Source: Halorubrum sp. CBA1229 (GTDB lineage: Archaea > Halobacteriota > Halobacteria > Halobacteriales > Haloferacaceae). Taken from it: a DNA stretch of 64,000 nucleotides. The notes under the pieces are model-generated. The model did not search any database. It worked only from the letters and a program-made list of their open reading frames with translations, and was not told where the DNA came from. Position 1 is the stretch's first letter. Each line of letters begins with the position of its first letter. The position numbers were made by a program, and so were the translations under genes. The stretch is from positions 3,154,341-3,218,340 of the forward strand of contig NZ_CP054585.1 in the NCBI RefSeq assembly GCF_003721435.2, written 5' to 3'. Shown here piece after piece: positions 7,187 to 16,196 of this stretch.

Positions 7187-10100
7187 CTAGTCGAGGACCT
7201 CCTGAATCTCTTCAGATTCCGGATCGGGTACTAACATCCGCACTTCGTGGTCATCGATTCCAACTTCACCCCTCTGTATGCTACAGATACTCCGAAGGGA
7301 TTTCCAGAGCATAGCCGCATTGTACTCCTCAACCTCGGGTGGAATATGATTTAGAAGAGACTGCGAACAGATCACGATTAGACGGCTTTCCGTTCGGGAA
7401 AACGCAACGTTGGACCGATTGAGGTCGAGGAGGAATTCCTCATTGAGACCGATTGCGGTCGGATCGCTCGCTGTCGCTGAAACGATGACGTTCTCAGCCT
7501 CCCCGCCTTGTAACCGCTCTACCGTGTCAACGACGTCCACGGGCCCATCTAGCTCCTCCTCAAGCCGTTCTTGGAGATGAGAGCGCTGCGCCGTGTGCGG
7601 GGTCAGCACGGCTACGGATCCATCGTCAAGATCGTCCGCTGCGGGTGAATCAAGAAGTTGTTCGATAACCTCGGCCTCGAAAGGATTGCTCACTCTCGAC
7701 TCGTTTTCATCATGCGTGAGGAGGAAGAGACCGGTGTCCTGTTCCCAAATATTCGTGAAGGGGTCCCCGTTGTCTGCGACGTCTGGCGGCCTTTCAGCTA
7801 ACTCCCCCTCAAGCTCTGTGTCATCGTACGATCGATACAGCTGGCTCACGAGAGCTCGGATCACTGGTGGGAGTCGGAACGTATACTGGAGGCGTGAGAG
7901 GCGTATTGAATCTGGCCCCATGTCGTCGTGATCTGCGAGGTCGTGAACCGCCTCGAACGCGCTCGAATAAGGCTGGTACAGCTCAACAGGAGGTCGATCT
8001 TCCTCCTCCCAATCATGAGCAACGATCGGTGAGAGCTGTCGGTGATCCCCTGCGAGCAGAATGCGGCCGTCTGGAGCAACTGTCGTTGAGAGGGCTAAGA
8101 AGTGAGGGAACACCAGCATACTGGCTTCATCCACGATCAACTCATCTGCGTAGAATTCTCCATCATCTCCGCCGAATGTTGCTGAATCATCGAGCGTACT
8201 CATCTGCTTGAGAATACCGTTAACAGTCCCTCCAATGAGCAATACGCCATCCTCACGGTACCCATCAAGCTGCCGAATGTTCCCGTTTGTGCCGGTCTCA
8301 ACTACCCTTCCACCCGGACCTTCACTGTCGACTTTAACGAGGGTGAGCTCTGGAACATCGAATCCTAACCGTTCAGCAATATCTCGGAACTCATCCTCAA
8401 CTTCGGCAATTCGATCTAGAAGATTATCGACGGAGCGGTGTGTGTTTCCACTCATCAGCACGGTATCCCCTTGTTCGAGGTGATCCACCAATCTGAGGAG
8501 TATCGCGAATGCCGTCGTTGTCGTCTTTCCAGTTCCGGGAGGTCCGTGGACTAAATTGACCCGAGTCGAGAGACCTTCAAGAATTGTATCAACCTGCGAC
8601 TCCTGGAGTGTATGACCATCTCCGACTTCTAAGGCGTTTAGTAATTCCTCATACCTATCGGCCTGATCTTCCGAGATCGGTGTAATTGATGGTACTGTTG
8701 GAGACTCTGGATCAAGCCAGCGCAGCGCATGCTGTCCGTGTCCTGATTCGAGCCGTGAATGGACTTTTCCGGCCGTGAAGTCGGTAATGCTGTCTGTAAG
8801 AATGAAGCGTGTATCTGGGCTATAGTAGTGTTCTCCAGCATCCCCGTACGGATGACTCTCAAGTGAATACCGGTCATCAGGTGAGTGTCTCCCTTCAAGG
8901 AAGATAGTTTCATTTTCCCAATCAATCCGCTCAATAGCAAATATGTTTCCACCCCTTGATAGCTGGCCAAAAGTGGGACCATCATCTGGATCGTCCGGTG
9001 CTGGACTCACTCTCGTATAACTTCCTTCATCAAACGAAGTCCGTAGTCGATATTCATCAATAGTGATATCATACGGGTCAAAATCGAGATCTGCTCGGAG
9101 AACTCCGTCTTCTTGCCAAACCGCATTACGGAGCGGCATAGCCTCTCCTTCAGGCACCCGATGCGACATAGGCCGCATATTTTTTGTAAACCATTCTGTA
9201 GTTCCAACGTGGCTATCCAGAAGAAGGAAATCGATTGCTGCGCGTGCCGCGTTATCAACATCTAGGTCAAACTGTCCTAATTCCGCCACAGTAAGCGGTT
9301 CTTTGGTGATATCTTCATTGTGATATCCAATCTGTTCGTCAATCCATCGGAGAGCATGTGTACGTGCTGTTTGGTAGGATCGAAGCTTTAGTCGATTGGC
9401 ACGGTGGTATCGATTTAATTGATTCCTGACGCGCGGATTGTCGAAAGCACTCGTATCGGGAAGGCTTCCCCATACAACGTGCATATACGGTACTGGTAGA
9501 CTATCGAAGAATCGACTCCGGATTTCGAACCGAGGTGAACGGTCCGTTTCCTCGTCTGACTCCGCCCAGTCATTCGAATTTGTAAGATCAAGAGTGGTCT
9601 TGAAATCGAAAACATCCTGTTCAAATATTCGGTCTAGCTCTACTGTCTCACCAGCTACGTTCCTATCCCAATGGAACTCATTCCCAAACCAGGTCAAGTC
9701 CGTTGCGACCCCTAGTCCTCTTCCAGTCCACCCGAGCGCAAACCTATCGTCGACCTCACTCCGAAGGCTCGAATAGATCATCTGCTCAAGCGGCTCGCGA
9801 CAACCCAACAGCTCCCGCAAGTGGCTCAGTAGCCTTGTTCCTGCCCGAGATGCCGCTTCTATCAGGTGATTTATTTCTGATTCTGACCAGACGTAGAAGT
9901 GAATACGCTCTCTCTCCGATTCTGAAACGACGGTAATGGCATCAATTAAATCATACAAAAAGTCGTGAATTAGATTTGTCTCAGAAGCGGTATCTCGGTC
10001 ATAATCTCCTGTCCAACCTATCGGCTGAAGACTAACGATATCTTCCCCGTTCAAATCACGAGTTTCTCCCTCCTCATCCGGATTTTGCTCGACGACACTT

Positions 10101-11389
10101 GGTGTAGTGTCGCGCGACCAGTTCCCCTCTGAGTCCCGATTGTACTCTACAGGAGTGTCAACTTCCCAGTCGCTTCGTGTAACATGCGCTGAGATTGCGA
10201 CGACACGGTCCTCGGTGTAATCATAGTCTACATTGAGGTATACACGGAGAAGACGATCCCCGTCAATTTCGTGTGAGGGCAATTGGCTTTCTCCTTGATT
10301 CGGGAGGGGTTCAACAGCATACTCATCATCCGGACTATCTCCTGGAAGCGTCTGCCGTCTGGCTTCAGCTCGGGCTTTGAGTGCCTGTAATTCCTCTCTC
10401 ACAGTCTGATTACTCCGCAACCTGTGAGCCGCTGGCGAGTCGAGATCTAGGTCCGCCAAATCGTCGATATCCTCGATGTCCTCTTCATTGAATGCGCGAA
10501 TCGCAGTTGGAGAGAGGCCCAAAAGCTCCAGTCGTCGTTTTCTCCCACTTTCTGAAAAGCAATGAACATCGAAAACACACTGATCGCACTTCGGATTTAA
10601 TTGATAATCTAGATCGTCAATGTCAGCAACATCAGTTGTAATGACTTGTTCAAAAGTTCCACCTTCGCGCAGGAGTTCCTCGACGTCGCTCGTCTCCGAA
10701 TCTAGGTCTAGCGGATCAAGCTGAAGGATATCCTCTATCTGATTCGTTGTTTCATCCACCCGCCCTACCACATATTCTACGTCTTCGGGCTTGATGATAC
10801 CACCAGGCAAGTAGATCCCATCGTCGATCAGCTGTTCGAGAATCAGCTTGTAGGTCGCAACTTGGATATAGTGGTTCGTCTTGTCCTTACGGCTACTCTT
10901 TGTTTCGACGATTCTGAGCTTCGCCTCAGATCCCTCCCAGCGCAGAACCACGAAGTCGATCCGACCTGAAACATCGAATGTGCCTATTATACCCTGTATC
11001 TCAACTTCGCGAGTAAAGACAGGCGTTCCGGGTTCAACATCAGTAAGTGAATCCACAAATTGATTCCAAGAAATGTTTGTAGAGTCATTATCGGCAGAAG
11101 AGTCGTCTACTGCTCCGTTACTGGGATCGGCAATGGGTGTTCCTTCAGCTACCCCTTCCTCAATTTCGGTGACTCCTTCATCACGTAGGGAATTTGCCCA
11201 TTCATCCTCTAACTGTTCCCCTCGGAGCTGTAGAACCGGATCTAGAGAGTTGAAAAGCCGTTCCGCGAAGGGGAGTTCCTCAGTCGCCGATCGGTTATCG
11301 TATCCGAGACGGAGGCGCCGGTCACATGAGTGATGCCGTACGTATTGTGCGATCTCTGTTGCGCTGAGTGGATATGGTGAGGTGGACAT
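7187..11389 (-). CDS. Cas4/RecB-like nuclease fused to superfamily 1 DNA helicase
   Basis: 1400 residues from the ATG at 11389. N-terminal PD-(D/E)XK nuclease: SATEIAQYVRHHSC at the start, Asp in GRIDFVVLR (about 143), ETK (about 163-165) and QVATY (about 176-180), then a cysteine cluster (CDQC...C, about 268-277) that with the early Cys could hold a 4Fe-4S cluster as in Cas4 and Dna2. The middle is unassigned. C-terminal helicase: Walker A GPPGTGKTTTT (about 950), DEAS (about 1088), AGDHRQLSPI (about 1115), LQGGEAENVIVSATASDP, and AFSRTESRLIV (about 1330). It probably resects or degrades DNA in an ATP-dependent way. Located just downstream of a restriction-modification pair, it may be a defence nuclease; a repair role is the alternative. 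Confidence 0.85.
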   Translation of the reverse strand: MSTSPYPLSATEIAQYVRHHSCDRRLRLGYDNRSATEELPFAERLFNSLDPVLQLRGEQLEDEWANSLRDEGVTEIEEGVAEGTPIADPSNGAVDDSSADNDSTNISWNQFVDSLTDVEPGTPVFTREVEIQGIIGTFDVSGRIDFVVLRWEGSEAKLRIVETKSSRKDKTNHYIQVATYKLILEQLIDDGIYLPGGIIKPEDVEYVVGRVDETTNQIEDILQLDPLDLDSETSDVEELLREGGTFEQVITTDVADIDDLDYQLNPKCDQCVFDVHCFSESGRKRRLELLGLSPTAIRAFNEEDIEDIDDLADLDLDSPAAHRLRSNQTVREELQALKARAEARRQTLPGDSPDDEYAVEPLPNQGESQLPSHEIDGDRLLRVYLNVDYDYTEDRVVAISAHVTRSDWEVDTPVEYNRDSEGNWSRDTTPSVVEQNPDEEGETRDLNGEDIVSLQPIGWTGDYDRDTASETNLIHDFLYDLIDAITVVSESERERIHFYVWSESEINHLIEAASRAGTRLLSHLRELLGCREPLEQMIYSSLRSEVDDRFALGWTGRGLGVATDLTWFGNEFHWDRNVAGETVELDRIFEQDVFDFKTTLDLTNSNDWAESDEETDRSPRFEIRSRFFDSLPVPYMHVVWGSLPDTSAFDNPRVRNQLNRYHRANRLKLRSYQTARTHALRWIDEQIGYHNEDITKEPLTVAELGQFDLDVDNAARAAIDFLLLDSHVGTTEWFTKNMRPMSHRVPEGEAMPLRNAVWQEDGVLRADLDFDPYDITIDEYRLRTSFDEGSYTRVSPAPDDPDDGPTFGQLSRGGNIFAIERIDWENETIFLEGRHSPDDRYSLESHPYGDAGEHYYSPDTRFILTDSITDFTAGKVHSRLESGHGQHALRWLDPESPTVPSITPISEDQADRYEELLNALEVGDGHTLQESQVDTILEGLSTRVNLVHGPPGTGKTTTTAFAILLRLVDHLEQGDTVLMSGNTHRSVDNLLDRIAEVEDEFRDIAERLGFDVPELTLVKVDSEGPGGRVVETGTNGNIRQLDGYREDGVLLIGGTVNGILKQMSTLDDSATFGGDDGEFYADELIVDEASMLVFPHFLALSTTVAPDGRILLAGDHRQLSPIVAHDWEEEDRPPVELYQPYSSAFEAVHDLADHDDMGPDSIRLSRLQYTFRLPPVIRALVSQLYRSYDDTELEGELAERPPDVADNGDPFTNIWEQDTGLFLLTHDENESRVSNPFEAEVIEQLLDSPAADDLDDGSVAVLTPHTAQRSHLQERLEEELDGPVDVVDTVERLQGGEAENVIVSATASDPTAIGLNEEFLLDLNRSNVAFSRTESRLIVICSQSLLNHIPPEVEEYNAAMLWKSLRSICSIQRGEVGIDDHEVRMLVPDPESEEIQEVLD

Positions 11390-11584
11390 TGGGGAATTAG
11401 ATTTAATGTTTAATGATAGTTCGAACACATTATAATAAAAGTAGCGTAACAACTAGACTAATTTAGACAGTTTCTACTAGCCGCAAAAAGGCAAGAGTGC
11501 CGTGTCTGTAGATTGAACTGAAACCGGTCAACGAAGAGGATCTACTACCAAGAATTATGCTTATTTATCAGTAGCAGCAGAGAT

Positions 11585-13654
11585 CTATTGCTCTTTCGTC
11601 GCCAACTCGTCGACGCGCTCCGCCTCCTCGTGGAGGTCTGTGAGCTCGATATCGGCGTCAAAGTGCGACGTCGACGTGAGGTCCGGGAACGGATACGTAC
11701 ACAGAATCTTCGAGCCGACGCCGTCCGCGGTCGCCATCGTCGAGTGCGTCGCCGGTGTCCGAATCTCGTAACGCCACTGCCGGAGCTGCTCGATCGCGTC
11801 CACGGCCTCATCCGGCTCCAGCCCGCTCCGCCTCGCGAAGTCGCCGAGTGTCATCTCGCTGTTACAGTTGTCTTCGCGGCTGAAGAACGAGAGCGCGGCC
11901 GTCACCGGCGTCTTCTCGATCCCCTCGACTGTCAGCTCCGAGCTGTAGTCGCTCCGCGTCGTGGAGTAGTGGCCGACCACGTCCTCGAGCTTCTCGTACT
12001 CCGTCCGGTCGAGTACGTCCTGCTTGAGCAGATACCACAGGTAGAAGACGCTGTCAACGTCGCAGTTGGTCGCCGTCAGCGTGATCTCGGACACGCCGAT
12101 CGACGAGAGGAGCGTTCCGTTGCTCCGTTCGAGATGAATCTCGATCTCACCCGCGCCCTGGTCGACGCCGTCGACATCGATGTTGAGCGTTCCCTTCTCG
12201 ACAGAACTCGTTACTCGGAACCGACGCTCGTACGTTTCACTGAGTTTGTCGAGGTCGTCGGCACGCTCCCCGTCAAAGTAGGAGTCGAATCCCCACGCGT
12301 ACCCGTACCTCTCCACCTCTTCGCCGACCGTCGGCGCGTCGCCGTCGTCGAACTGTTCGAGCCCGCTCTGCCCACCCTCGCGAGCGTTGGAGGGCTCCCA
12401 CAGACCGAGCTCGATGAGTCGCTCCCGGGCCTTTCGTTCGTACTCCTCACTGCTCGTGCGCTTTCGCGAACGAAAATTCAGATCATATCCTGTTGGCATG
12501 GGCTCGATCTCAGGTAGTTTCTGAGGCCCGTAGTCGACAATCGGTAGGTCGATTTCTGGTTCACGACCGAATATTTGCTTCGCGATCGACTGCGCCAGCA
12601 CGGCCGCGAGCTGGGGTGGAACAGAATTGCCGATCTGTTTTACCACGTCGGCATAACTCCCTGTGAGAACGTAGTCGTCGGGGAAAGATTGGAGTCGCTT
12701 TAGCTCTGCTTCGGTGAACTTCCGATTCTCCCAATGGAACGGACCAGACGCAGCCCCTGGCTGCGCTTTCAGTGTGCGAACCGGTTCTTCCGGATCTGTC
12801 TTGTACAGGTAGTCGGAGAACCTCGATCGCCAACCGAACACGGGATCCGGGTGTCCTAGCTTCTCCGTATAGAACGAGTAGTTCAGACCGGGCGGAATAT
12901 CTTCGAGGAGGTGAGCGTGCTTCGACGTTACCTCGTAGGGAGGTTCCGCCTCAACGTTGTCGTTGTCGAGATCCGCGATCGCCTTCCCGGCGGTTACCGA
13001 CTTGAGATCTCCTTCAGAGTCTTCGTCATGCGTCGGCTTCGGGAAGTGGAACTCAACGTCGATGTCCTCTCTCACACCGACAATAAAGGTGCGCGCCCTG
13101 TGCTGAGGAACGCCGTAGTCTGCTGCATTAAGTGTTCGAGCAGTACGGGGTTTTTCGACGACGTAGCCAGCCCCTCGGAACGCCTCGACGATAGGTTCCC
13201 AGTCCTCCTCGTTTGACGTGACTCCGGACACGTTCTCGAAGAGGAATCCAGCCGGTTGCCACTCGTGGAGGAGGTCGACATATGCCTCGAACAGCCGACC
13301 TTCTTCACTGTCAGTTCCCTCCGTTCCCCCTGCACGGCGAGCAGCCGCGGAGAACGGTTGACATGGCGGTCCACCGATCACGAAATCAATTTCGTCGTCG
13401 ATAGCAGTAGAGACACCGAAATCCTCGTGACGATCCTCGAGAATCGCATCAGCGAACTCACGAACGTCCTCACAGAGTAGAACCGCTTCTTCATCGACAT
13501 ACGTGCCCCTGTTAGCTTCGAGAGTCTCAACCGCAGTTTCGTCAACGTCGAGGTGGAGAGCGATTTCGAACGCTGGATTTTCGCTGAAACCGATGTCGAG
13601 GCCTCCAGCACCCGAAAATAAACTCGCGACGGTAATCGGTTCTGAGTTAGCCAT
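11585..13654 (-). CDS. DNA cytosine-5 methyltransferase with long C-terminal extension
   Basis: 689 residues from the ATG at 13654, which has AGGTGG a few bases upstream; an in-frame GTG at 13675 is the alternative. Residues 1-350 form a complete C5 methyltransferase: FSGAGGLDIGF (motif I), GGPPCQPFS with catalytic Cys98 (IV), ENVSGV (VI), QHRARTFIVG (VIII) and QIGNSVPPQLAAVLA (X). The remaining ~320 residues are not part of a usual methyltransferase and include a winged-helix-like stretch near the end (TLGDFARRSGLEPDEAVDAI). It lies 82 bases after the restriction enzyme gene, so it should protect DNA at the same site. The extension could be regulatory or DNA-binding. Confidence 0.93.
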   Translation of the reverse strand: MANSEPITVASLFSGAGGLDIGFSENPAFEIALHLDVDETAVETLEANRGTYVDEEAVLLCEDVREFADAILEDRHEDFGVSTAIDDEIDFVIGGPPCQPFSAAARRAGGTEGTDSEEGRLFEAYVDLLHEWQPAGFLFENVSGVTSNEEDWEPIVEAFRGAGYVVEKPRTARTLNAADYGVPQHRARTFIVGVREDIDVEFHFPKPTHDEDSEGDLKSVTAGKAIADLDNDNVEAEPPYEVTSKHAHLLEDIPPGLNYSFYTEKLGHPDPVFGWRSRFSDYLYKTDPEEPVRTLKAQPGAASGPFHWENRKFTEAELKRLQSFPDDYVLTGSYADVVKQIGNSVPPQLAAVLAQSIAKQIFGREPEIDLPIVDYGPQKLPEIEPMPTGYDLNFRSRKRTSSEEYERKARERLIELGLWEPSNAREGGQSGLEQFDDGDAPTVGEEVERYGYAWGFDSYFDGERADDLDKLSETYERRFRVTSSVEKGTLNIDVDGVDQGAGEIEIHLERSNGTLLSSIGVSEITLTATNCDVDSVFYLWYLLKQDVLDRTEYEKLEDVVGHYSTTRSDYSSELTVEGIEKTPVTAALSFFSREDNCNSEMTLGDFARRSGLEPDEAVDAIEQLRQWRYEIRTPATHSTMATADGVGSKILCTYPFPDLTSTSHFDADIELTDLHEEAERVDELATKEQ

Positions 13655-13736
13655 TATATCCACCTGGTCAGTCACTATACGACCATCAGCTCATCATCGC
13701 ATAAAGACTTTCGTCGGGGGGCGAATATGGTGTCAG

Positions 13737-15059
13737 TTACCTATCGAATTGAAGAAGCTCTGCAAGGCTTTCGACCCACTGACGAGTCGGTTCGTCAATC
13801 GGCGCACGGTCCCGTCGCTTCTGGCAGAGGGACTCAGCATATGCAACGATCCACTCCTCGGGGGACAGATGGTCACCGTGATCTTCAAATTGAACTCGTA
13901 CGAACGCGTCGACGTCGATCAGTTGGAAGTCCACGTCGTGTTTTGATTCGATCCTCTGGATTATTTCGTCATAGTTCGCCTCAACTGGTTTGCTCGTGAT
14001 CAATCCGACAACCTCCGTTTCCGGATGGTTCGAGAGCTTATCACCGACCTCTCTGATTTCAGTAGCAAGATCCCTGAGTCCGTACTTGGCGTCCCATGCT
14101 TCTTTGATATGCCGCCGGCCCTCTGTATCCTTAGCAACGACCTCTAAGTCTCCAATATTGCCATGTTTCTTATTCGCAGAACGCATCTGGGTGAGCGGTT
14201 TCAACTCGTATCCGAGCGGCAAACCGCTGTTGTCCTCTTTTACTTGGAACAGGGAATGGAGCGCTACTTCGAAGATTCGCGCCGCGTGGGCTGATCGCGT
14301 GACGTGTTCAGTAATGATTCGCGTCGCATCCCGTTGAGTCACCCCACGTTCCACTACCTCATCTACGAGGGAGAGAACGCTCTCGTACGCCTCCTGTGCC
14401 CGTTCACCGCGGTTGTAGAACGAGAGGAGGAGATAATCGAGTAACTCCTCTGGATCCGGACCGTTCTCAGACTCAACCGCACTGAGAATGTCTGCCCATT
14501 CTTCTTGTGCGCCGCGTATATTCGCCTTATAGAATCGTGAATACGGATAATTTTCCGCAAGTGACCGTGTCATCATGACACCGTCTCGATTGACTCGAAG
14601 TAGGTCGTAATCACGGAGAGTCGGGGCGATATAGTTGCTGTCGATGGTTCGCATCGAGAGTCCTTCTTTCCAAGAAAAATGAGCTGAGCTTCGACTTCCC
14701 TTATGCAGTCTCACACTTTGTTCCGGTGCGATAGACTTGATCGTGAGCTGATTACAGAGAAGTCCCGACAGCGCTCGTCCCTTCTCACTCGTGATTGCGT
14801 CGACGATCGCGTCGATGTTGTCGAGCTGCTCCTGCGAGGCGTCGACGGAAACATCTGATTCTGAATCGATGACTTGGTTGATCCGATCTTTTAAGTATCC
14901 CTCCTCAAGTTCCGACTTGATACTCTCGTACCGTTCTCGAGCCTCCTCTGTCTGAGTACCTTCTCTGTAGACTTCGTGACCTCCGTCCTCTCTTATGAAC
15001 TCGACCCGATTTTCGTAAACTATCATTTGCGGTCCGCTCTCTACGGAGTCATTTGACAT
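13737..15059 (-). CDS. Probable type II restriction endonuclease, SacI family
   Basis: 440 residues from the ATG at 15059; a TATA-like TTTATTG about 30 bases upstream supports this start. The central region (GLSMRTIDSNYIAPTLRD, then MMTRSLAENYPYSRFY and NIRGAQEEWADIL) follows the pattern I know from SacI-type enzymes. The C-terminal half has GNIGDLEVV followed by EAWDAKYGLRDL, which fits a PD-(D/E)XK site (Asp, then D-A-K). Gene order, endonuclease then C5 methyltransferase on the same strand, makes a complete type II system. SacI cuts GAGCTC and its partner is also a C5 enzyme; whether this pair shares that specificity is a guess. A 12-bp palindrome lies just upstream. Confidence 0.68.
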   Translation of the reverse strand: MSNDSVESGPQMIVYENRVEFIREDGGHEVYREGTQTEEARERYESIKSELEEGYLKDRINQVIDSESDVSVDASQEQLDNIDAIVDAITSEKGRALSGLLCNQLTIKSIAPEQSVRLHKGSRSSAHFSWKEGLSMRTIDSNYIAPTLRDYDLLRVNRDGVMMTRSLAENYPYSRFYKANIRGAQEEWADILSAVESENGPDPEELLDYLLLSFYNRGERAQEAYESVLSLVDEVVERGVTQRDATRIITEHVTRSAHAARIFEVALHSLFQVKEDNSGLPLGYELKPLTQMRSANKKHGNIGDLEVVAKDTEGRRHIKEAWDAKYGLRDLATEIREVGDKLSNHPETEVVGLITSKPVEANYDEIIQRIESKHDVDFQLIDVDAFVRVQFEDHGDHLSPEEWIVAYAESLCQKRRDRAPIDEPTRQWVESLAELLQFDR

Positions 15060-15068
15060 GCAAATATA

Positions 15069-15080
15069 CTGTATATACAG
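15069..15080. promoter_or_regulatory. 12-bp palindrome before the restriction gene
   Basis: CTGTATATACAG, a perfect palindrome nine bases upstream of the start codon of the restriction endonuclease, between that codon and its TATA-like box. A repressor bound here would block transcription start. Timing control of restriction genes is well known in type II systems, but no separate controller gene is seen in this one. Confidence 0.5.
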
Positions 15081-15336
15081 ATACAATAAACCCGCTAGTC
15101 AGACATACAACGTATGATATTAGTTACAATAGTTGCTGATTCAGTGCCGGCTACGGGGAGGATGAGGCGATGCGATTTTTGAGTACTCTATGCTCGAGGA
15201 GGTAGCCCTAATCATTACTATATAGCCGACTGAACGGCACAAAAGCCTCTGCGAAGATTGGTTGAGGGGTGTTGAAACGCCCAGTGCGTTTGAGACTCCG
15301 ACACGCTCTTTAGGAGTACTCGCTTACCTGACGGTA

Positions 15337-15783
15337 ATGACGGTCGAAGCGACCAGCGCTGGAGCCATCCTCTTCCGCGACACCCGCGGCGAACGGGAGT
15401 ACTTGCTCCTGAAGAGCCGACCGGGGGACTGGGAGTTCCCCAAAGGCGGGGTCGAGGGGGACGAGGAGCTCCAGCAGACGGCGATCAGGGAGGTGTCGGA
15501 GGAGGCCGGGATCGAGGATTTCCGGCTCATCGACGGCTTCCGCAGGGAGTACGATTACGTGTTCGAGGCGAACGGAAACACCATCCACAAGACGGTCCAC
15601 CTGTTCATCGCGCGCTCGTTCGAGGCGAGCGCGGAGATCTCGAACGAGCACCGCGACCTGCAGTGGCGCGACTACGACCAAGCGCTCAACACGATCACCC
15701 AGGACGGCCCCCGGGAGATCTTCGAAGACGCTCACGACTACCTCGACGAGCGGAAAGACGAGGAGACCGGCGACTACATTTAA
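15337..15783 (+). CDS. NUDIX hydrolase, Ap4A-hydrolase type
   Basis: 148 residues from the ATG at 15337; upstream in-frame codons are AT-rich and unlikely. The Nudix box is complete: GGVEGDEELQQTAIREVSEE with AGI after it. The N-terminus (SAGAILFRDTRGEREYLLL) and PGDWEFPKG are typical of archaeal and eukaryotic bis(5'-nucleosyl)-tetraphosphatases. The enzyme should cleave diadenosine tetraphosphate or other nucleotide diphosphate derivatives. It is GC-rich and chromosomal in style between AT-rich stretches, so it looks like a host gene picked up by the element. A T-run follows at 15845. Confidence 0.9.
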   Translation: MTVEATSAGAILFRDTRGEREYLLLKSRPGDWEFPKGGVEGDEELQQTAIREVSEEAGIEDFRLIDGFRREYDYVFEANGNTIHKTVHLFIARSFEASAEISNEHRDLQWRDYDQALNTITQDGPREIFEDAHDYLDERKDEETGDYI

Positions 15784-15838
15784 GAATCTGAACGCATTCG
15801 GATATTTCACTCGGAGACATCCGGAGCCTGATGTAATC

Positions 15839-15856
15839 TAGCAGTTTTTTTAATAA
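15839..15856 (+). terminator. T-rich terminator after NUDIX gene
   Basis: A run of seven T (15845-15851) followed by AATAATC, about 60 bases past the NUDIX stop. Archaeal termination commonly uses such U-runs without a strong hairpin. The rest of 15784-15989 is AT-rich without a supported gene. Confidence 0.5.
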
Positions 15857-15989
15857 TCTCGCGGTATCACAAGCGTAGCCTTGGATACTGATTCACGCAT
15901 ATATCTTCCCGTGTGTGTTTGATTCTCATCAGGCTGCAGACTATTCATCATGGTAATGTGTGATTATTTTACCACTGAAATCAGAATTG

Positions 15990-16160
15990 TCAGGAAGAAT
16001 AGAAGATAGGGATGGATAGTGCAGGGTCAATCGCTCCGACTGGTTCTACTTGCTGGTCAATAGCACTGTATCCGAGGTGAAGAAACTCGAAGTATAGCAG
16101 TACTGCGAGAGTTATGATAATATTTCTCGGCAAGCTCAGGTACCGAATTAGAATATTCAT
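15990..16160 (-). CDS. Small membrane protein, 56 aa
   Basis: A 56-residue frame from the ATG at 16160, with one hydrophobic helix (NIIITLAVLLYFEFLHLGY) after a short basic N-terminus, so probably one membrane span with the C-terminus outside. A T-rich, TATA-like stretch (complement of 16180-16189) lies about 25 bases before the ATG, which fits a leaderless transcript divergent from the nuclease-like gene at 16197. It is AT-rich. Function unknown. Confidence 0.45.
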   Translation of the reverse strand: MNILIRYLSLPRNIIITLAVLLYFEFLHLGYSAIDQQVEPVGAIDPALSIPIFYSS

Positions 16161-16196
16161 CGTAACTCTGAGAACACCTCGAAAAAAGCCCTACCC

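Noticed and set aside
7187..15059. DISARM or BREX system
   Set aside because: No DUF1998 or DrmB protein, phospholipase D, PglZ or BrxC-type ATPase is visible. Only the methyltransferase is shared, so the block is treated as a separate combination.
15100..15900. Boundary between two separate integrated elements around the NUDIX gene
   Set aside because: The change in base composition is suggestive, but I found no second direct repeat or tRNA fragment. The overlapping gene chain across the circular junction supports one element.
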